From Thermoleophilaceae bacterium (lineage in GTDB: Bacteria; Actinomycetota; Thermoleophilia; Solirubrobacterales; Thermoleophilaceae): a DNA stretch of 9,707 bases. The position numbers and the translations under genes are program-made. The stretch spans positions 1 to 9,707 of the forward strand of contig JACCSF010000076.1 in the NCBI GenBank assembly GCA_013813135.1, given 5' to 3'. This document shows positions 7,586 to 9,707 of the stretch, piece after piece (the first letter of the stretch is position 1; each line of letters opens with the position of its first letter). The notes beneath the pieces are model-generated. The model searched no databases, was not told where the DNA came from, and saw only the letters and a list, made by a program, of their open reading frames with translations.

Positions 7586-7617
7586 AGGGCCGCGCCTAGG
7601 CGCGGCCCTTAGTTTTT
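7586..7617 (+). terminator. Strong intrinsic terminator before the MFS gene
   Basis: A perfect 24-base palindrome (7586-7609), with arms beginning AGGGCCGCGCC and a central TA, is followed by TTAGTTTTT. This is the only hairpin in the window with a proper T-run. The bases upstream are also T-rich rather than A-rich, so it should act on + strand transcripts only. Confidence 0.88.
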
Positions 7618-7645
7618 CCGGGCCAGGACCGGTCTTCCGGCCCGG
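7618..7645 (+). repeat. Second hairpin between the terminator and the MFS start
   Basis: CCGGGCC (7618-7624) pairs with GGCCCGG (7639-7645). GGA (7626-7628) and TCC (7636-7638) can extend the stem past a one-base bulge. It ends about 10 bases before the ribosome-binding sequence of the MFS gene. It may insulate that site from upstream structure or act as a second termination point; no T-run follows. Confidence 0.5.
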
Positions 7646-7668
7646 GGTCGCAGTAGGGTGGAAGCGCG

Positions 7669-9012
7669 TTGTCTCGCGCGATTGATTTACTCCGCAACGA
7701 GCCCCGCGCACGCGTCTTTTTCGCCGCGCTCGCGCAGTCGTCGCTCGGTACGGGCGCTGCCTACGTGGCGCTGCTCGTGGTCGCGTTCGACCGCTTCCAT
7801 TCGGGCTGGGCCATTGGCTTGGTCCTGTTTGCCGACCTAGTGCCGTCGATGTTGTTCGGTCCGGTCTTCGGTGCGGCCGCCGATCGGTGGTCACGGCGAT
7901 CCTGCCTCGTGGTCGCCGATCTCGTCAGAGCCGCCGCCTTCCTGGGCATCGCGCTTGTCGACGGCTTCGTGCCGACCGTTGTGCTCGCCATGGTCGCGGG
8001 TGCAGGCACAACCCTGTTCACGCCTGCTGCCCTCGCCGCGCTTCCGAGTTTGGTCAACGAGTCACGGCTGCCCCCGGCCACGGCGCTCTTCGGCGCCGTT
8101 GCAGACCTCGGCTTCATCGCCGGGCCGGCGATCGCCGCCGGCGCTTTGCTGCTGGGCGGCCCCGACGTGATCTTGATCGCCAACTCGGCGACCTTCGCGG
8201 CGTCCGCTATCGCGCTGGTATGGCTGCGTTTCGGCGCTGCCCCCGCGGCGGAGCAGTCCGAGGCGAGGAAGGGACTGCTGCGCGAGGCTCGCGAAGGCCT
8301 CGGTGCGGTGCTGCAGATGGCCGGCGTGAGGGCCGTGATCGCCGCCGGGAGCGCGATGCTCCTGTTCGCCGGCCTCTTCAACGTCGCCGAGCTCCCGTTC
8401 GTGCGCGACGACCTCGACGGAGGGGATGCGGGTTTCGCGCTGCTCACCGCGATCTACGGGATCGGCTTCGTCGGAGGCTCGCTATCGGGCTCCAAGGGCG
8501 GGCATCCGGGTCACCTGAAACGGCGATTCCTGATCGGCCTGGCCGTGGTGGGCGTCGGGTTCACGGCGTTCGGAGCGGCGCCGGGGCTCGCCATGGCGGG
8601 GCTCGCGCTCGCGCTCGCCGGAGTAGGGAACGGGCTCATGCTCGTCTATGAGCGGCTGCTCATCCAGGTGACCGCTCCGGACCGGCTTATGGCCCGGGTC
8701 TTCGGGGTCAGGGACGCCCTCACCGCGTGGGCGTTCGCCGCGGCATTCCTCGCCGCCGGCGGCCTCGTCCAGGCAATCGGCGCACGGGCACTGATCCTGA
8801 TTGCCGGCGTTGGCGGGCTCGCCGTTTGGGCTGGCTCGCGGGTCGCCCTCAGGAAGACGTGGGCGGACGAATCAGGCGAGCCGGATGAGCTGGGAGAAGC
8901 TGGCCTAGCTCGCCGCCGCGGCACCTTCAGGGGTGGGGCGGTTGGCGAGGAGGGCGCGGACACCGTCGGAGGTAGTGACGGCGGGAGCGCCCTGCTCGAT
9001 CGCACTCACTAG
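7669..9012 (+). CDS. MFS transporter, probable exporter (MFS_3/EntS-like)
   Basis: A protein of 447 residues with about 12 hydrophobic segments between residues 14 and 395, the usual MFS layout. The loop between segments 2 and 3 carries the MFS signature GPVFGAAADRWSRR (64-77), and ATALFGAVADLGFIAGPAIA (137-156) resembles the segment 5 region of exporters. The closest style is the MFS_3/EntS group, which exports siderophores, drugs or lipophilic metabolites; the substrate cannot be told. The TTG start has AGGGTGGA (7655-7662) 6 bases upstream and places a short basic N-terminus before segment 1. Residues 398-447 are a polar Gly/Glu tail unlike the rest, and the last 35 codons lie antisense to the HD-GYP gene. 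It uses A/T-ending codons more than the dpp genes (TTT, TTG, GAT near the start), a mild hint of different history. Expression probably depends on the promoter and attenuator upstream. Confidence 0.85.
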   Translation: MSRAIDLLRNEPRARVFFAALAQSSLGTGAAYVALLVVAFDRFHSGWAIGLVLFADLVPSMLFGPVFGAAADRWSRRSCLVVADLVRAAAFLGIALVDGFVPTVVLAMVAGAGTTLFTPAALAALPSLVNESRLPPATALFGAVADLGFIAGPAIAAGALLLGGPDVILIANSATFAASAIALVWLRFGAAPAAEQSEARKGLLREAREGLGAVLQMAGVRAVIAAGSAMLLFAGLFNVAELPFVRDDLDGGDAGFALLTAIYGIGFVGGSLSGSKGGHPGHLKRRFLIGLAVVGVGFTAFGAAPGLAMAGLALALAGVGNGLMLVYERLLIQVTAPDRLMARVFGVRDALTAWAFAAAFLAAGGLVQAIGARALILIAGVGGLAVWAGSRVALRKTWADESGEPDELGEAGLARRRGTFRGGAVGEEGADTVGGSDGGSALLDRTH

Positions 9013-9707
9013 CCCGGCGACAATAATCGGGTCGAACTGCGTTCCGGCGTTGTCGATCAGTTCCTTGGCCGCCGCCTCCGGCTTCATCGCCGCGCGGTAG
9101 GGGCGGTCGGTGGTCATCGCGTTGTAGGCGTCACAGACGAAGACGATTCGGGCGGCCAGCGGGATCTCCTCGCCCTTCAGCTGGTCCGGATAGCCCTTGC
9201 CGTCCCACCGCTCGTGGCACGAGCGCACGACCCCGCCGACACGGCCGAGCAGGCCGCCGACGCGATCGAGCATGAACTGGCCCTCGATCGTGTGATGCCT
9301 GATGATCTCGAACTCGGGCTCCGTGAGCGCGGCGGGCTTGTGCAGGATCTCCTTGGGGATCGAGATCTTGCCGACGTCGTGCAGCATCGCGGCGAACTCG
9401 AGCTCCTGGCGGCTCTCCGGGTCGATCTCCAGCTCGTCGGCGACGGCGTTGACGAGGTCGACGACGGAGCGCGAGTGATCGGCGGTGTACTCGTCCTCGT
9501 GCGCGAGCACGTCCGACAGCAGCATGACGGTGCCGCGGTAGGCGCGGTTGAGCTCGAGTGCGGAGGCGTAGCGGGCCCAACGCTCCTTCGAGAAGTTGTC
9601 GAGCATCCAGACGAGCGGAGCGAACACGAAGAGGAGCACGACCGGCTCGTCGACGGCCACCATCGTGCCGACGAAGGCGGTCGGCGAAAGGATCAGCTCC
9701 ACCCGGG
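8905..9707 (-). CDS. HD-GYP domain phosphohydrolase, 5' end beyond the window
   Basis: The visible part is 265 residues counted from a GTG at 9700-9702, but the frame stays open to the edge and opens inside a hydrophobic region, so the gene probably starts outside. One membrane segment is visible at about 17-35 (DEPVVLLFVFAPLVWML), then a helical linker (36-68), then the HD-GYP domain (69-238). Metal and catalytic motifs are His 76 (YTADHS), HD-GK at 108-112, HH at 136-137, CHERWDGKGYP (162-172) and DAYNAMTTDRPYR (191-203). HD-GYP enzymes hydrolyse cyclic di-GMP or related cyclic dinucleotides. Residue 162 is Cys where the classic motif has the first His of HHE, so activity should not be assumed. 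A membrane-anchored sensor role is likely. The end is supported by family length; the TAG at 8905-8907 lies inside the convergent MFS gene. Confidence 0.9.
   Translation of the reverse strand, partial: RVELILSPTAFVGTMVAVDEPVVLLFVFAPLVWMLDNFSKERWARYASALELNRAYRGTVMLLSDVLAHEDEYTADHSRSVVDLVNAVADELEIDPESRQELEFAAMLHDVGKISIPKEILHKPAALTEPEFEIIRHHTIEGQFMLDRVGGLLGRVGGVVRSCHERWDGKGYPDQLKGEEIPLAARIVFVCDAYNAMTTDRPYRAAMKPEAAAKELIDNAGTQFDPIIVAGLVSAIEQGAPAVTTSDGVRALLANRPTPEGAAAAS

Larger units (their letters stand above)
7495..7617 (+). ncRNA. Candidate leader/attenuator RNA or small RNA upstream of the MFS exporter
   Basis: This segment runs from the predicted transcription start to the end of the T-run of a strong terminator, about 120 nt. 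It contains a small hairpin (GTTCA / TGAAC, 7506-7521), two copies of AGGACCT (7511-7517 and 7545-7551), a Shine-Dalgarno sequence with a five-codon ORF, and the terminator. The MFS gene begins about 50 bases further on with no promoter of its own, so termination here would control it. It could equally be an independent small RNA. The start is predicted and the class is not one I recognise. Confidence 0.45.

Noticed and set aside
9131..9580. Arg-rich open frame of 149 codons on the - strand inside the HD-GYP gene
   Set aside because: It is the same-strand alternative frame of the HD-GYP gene and has no recognisable features.

Overview
The window is GC-rich (codon third positions are mostly G or C) and looks like a chromosomal segment of a high-GC actinobacterium. 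The gene content fits a soil lineage such as Thermoleophilia/Solirubrobacterales: a SigB/SigF-type sigma factor coupled to a degenerate RsbW-like protein, a lipoprotein-dependent peptide transporter, and a membrane HD-GYP protein. The lineage is inferred from style and content, with no marker gene. Every gene reads on the + strand except the last, which reads on the - strand and runs off the right edge. I saw no tRNA, rRNA, CRISPR array, insertion sequence or attachment site.

Region 1 (1-1261) is a stress-type sigma module. The tail of an unknown upstream gene overlaps the TTG start of a 131-residue RsbW-like protein, whose stop overlaps the GTG start of a 259-residue group 3 sigma-70 factor. 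Both overlaps (TTGA, GTGA) are typical of translational coupling. A 9-bp GC hairpin follows the sigma gene.

Region 2 (1262-7364) is a complete five-gene ABC importer of the peptide/nickel (Dpp/Opp) family: substrate-binding lipoprotein, DppC-like permease, DppB-like permease, DppD-like ATPase, DppF-like ATPase. A 12-bp hairpin with a UUCG loop separates the binding protein from the permeases and probably lets the binding protein be made in excess. The last four genes are packed with gaps of 7, 0 and -4 bp. A GGGTAT box lies upstream of the binding-protein gene and resembles a SigB-class -10 element, so the neighbouring sigma factor may drive this operon (a hypothesis).

Region 3 (7365-7668) is the least ordinary part. 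It holds an inverted repeat, a sigma-70-like promoter (GTGACA, 17 bp, TATAGT), a strong Shine-Dalgarno sequence in front of an ORF of only five codons (MAFRK, stop), and a strong intrinsic terminator. All of this lies directly ahead of an MFS exporter gene that shows no other promoter. The layout matches a leader-peptide/attenuator switch for an efflux gene, or else a stand-alone small RNA of about 120 nt.

Region 4 (7669-9707) holds the MFS exporter and a convergent HD-GYP phosphohydrolase gene. The two coding regions overlap tail to tail by 108 bp. The HD-GYP gene lacks its 5' end, which lies beyond the window.
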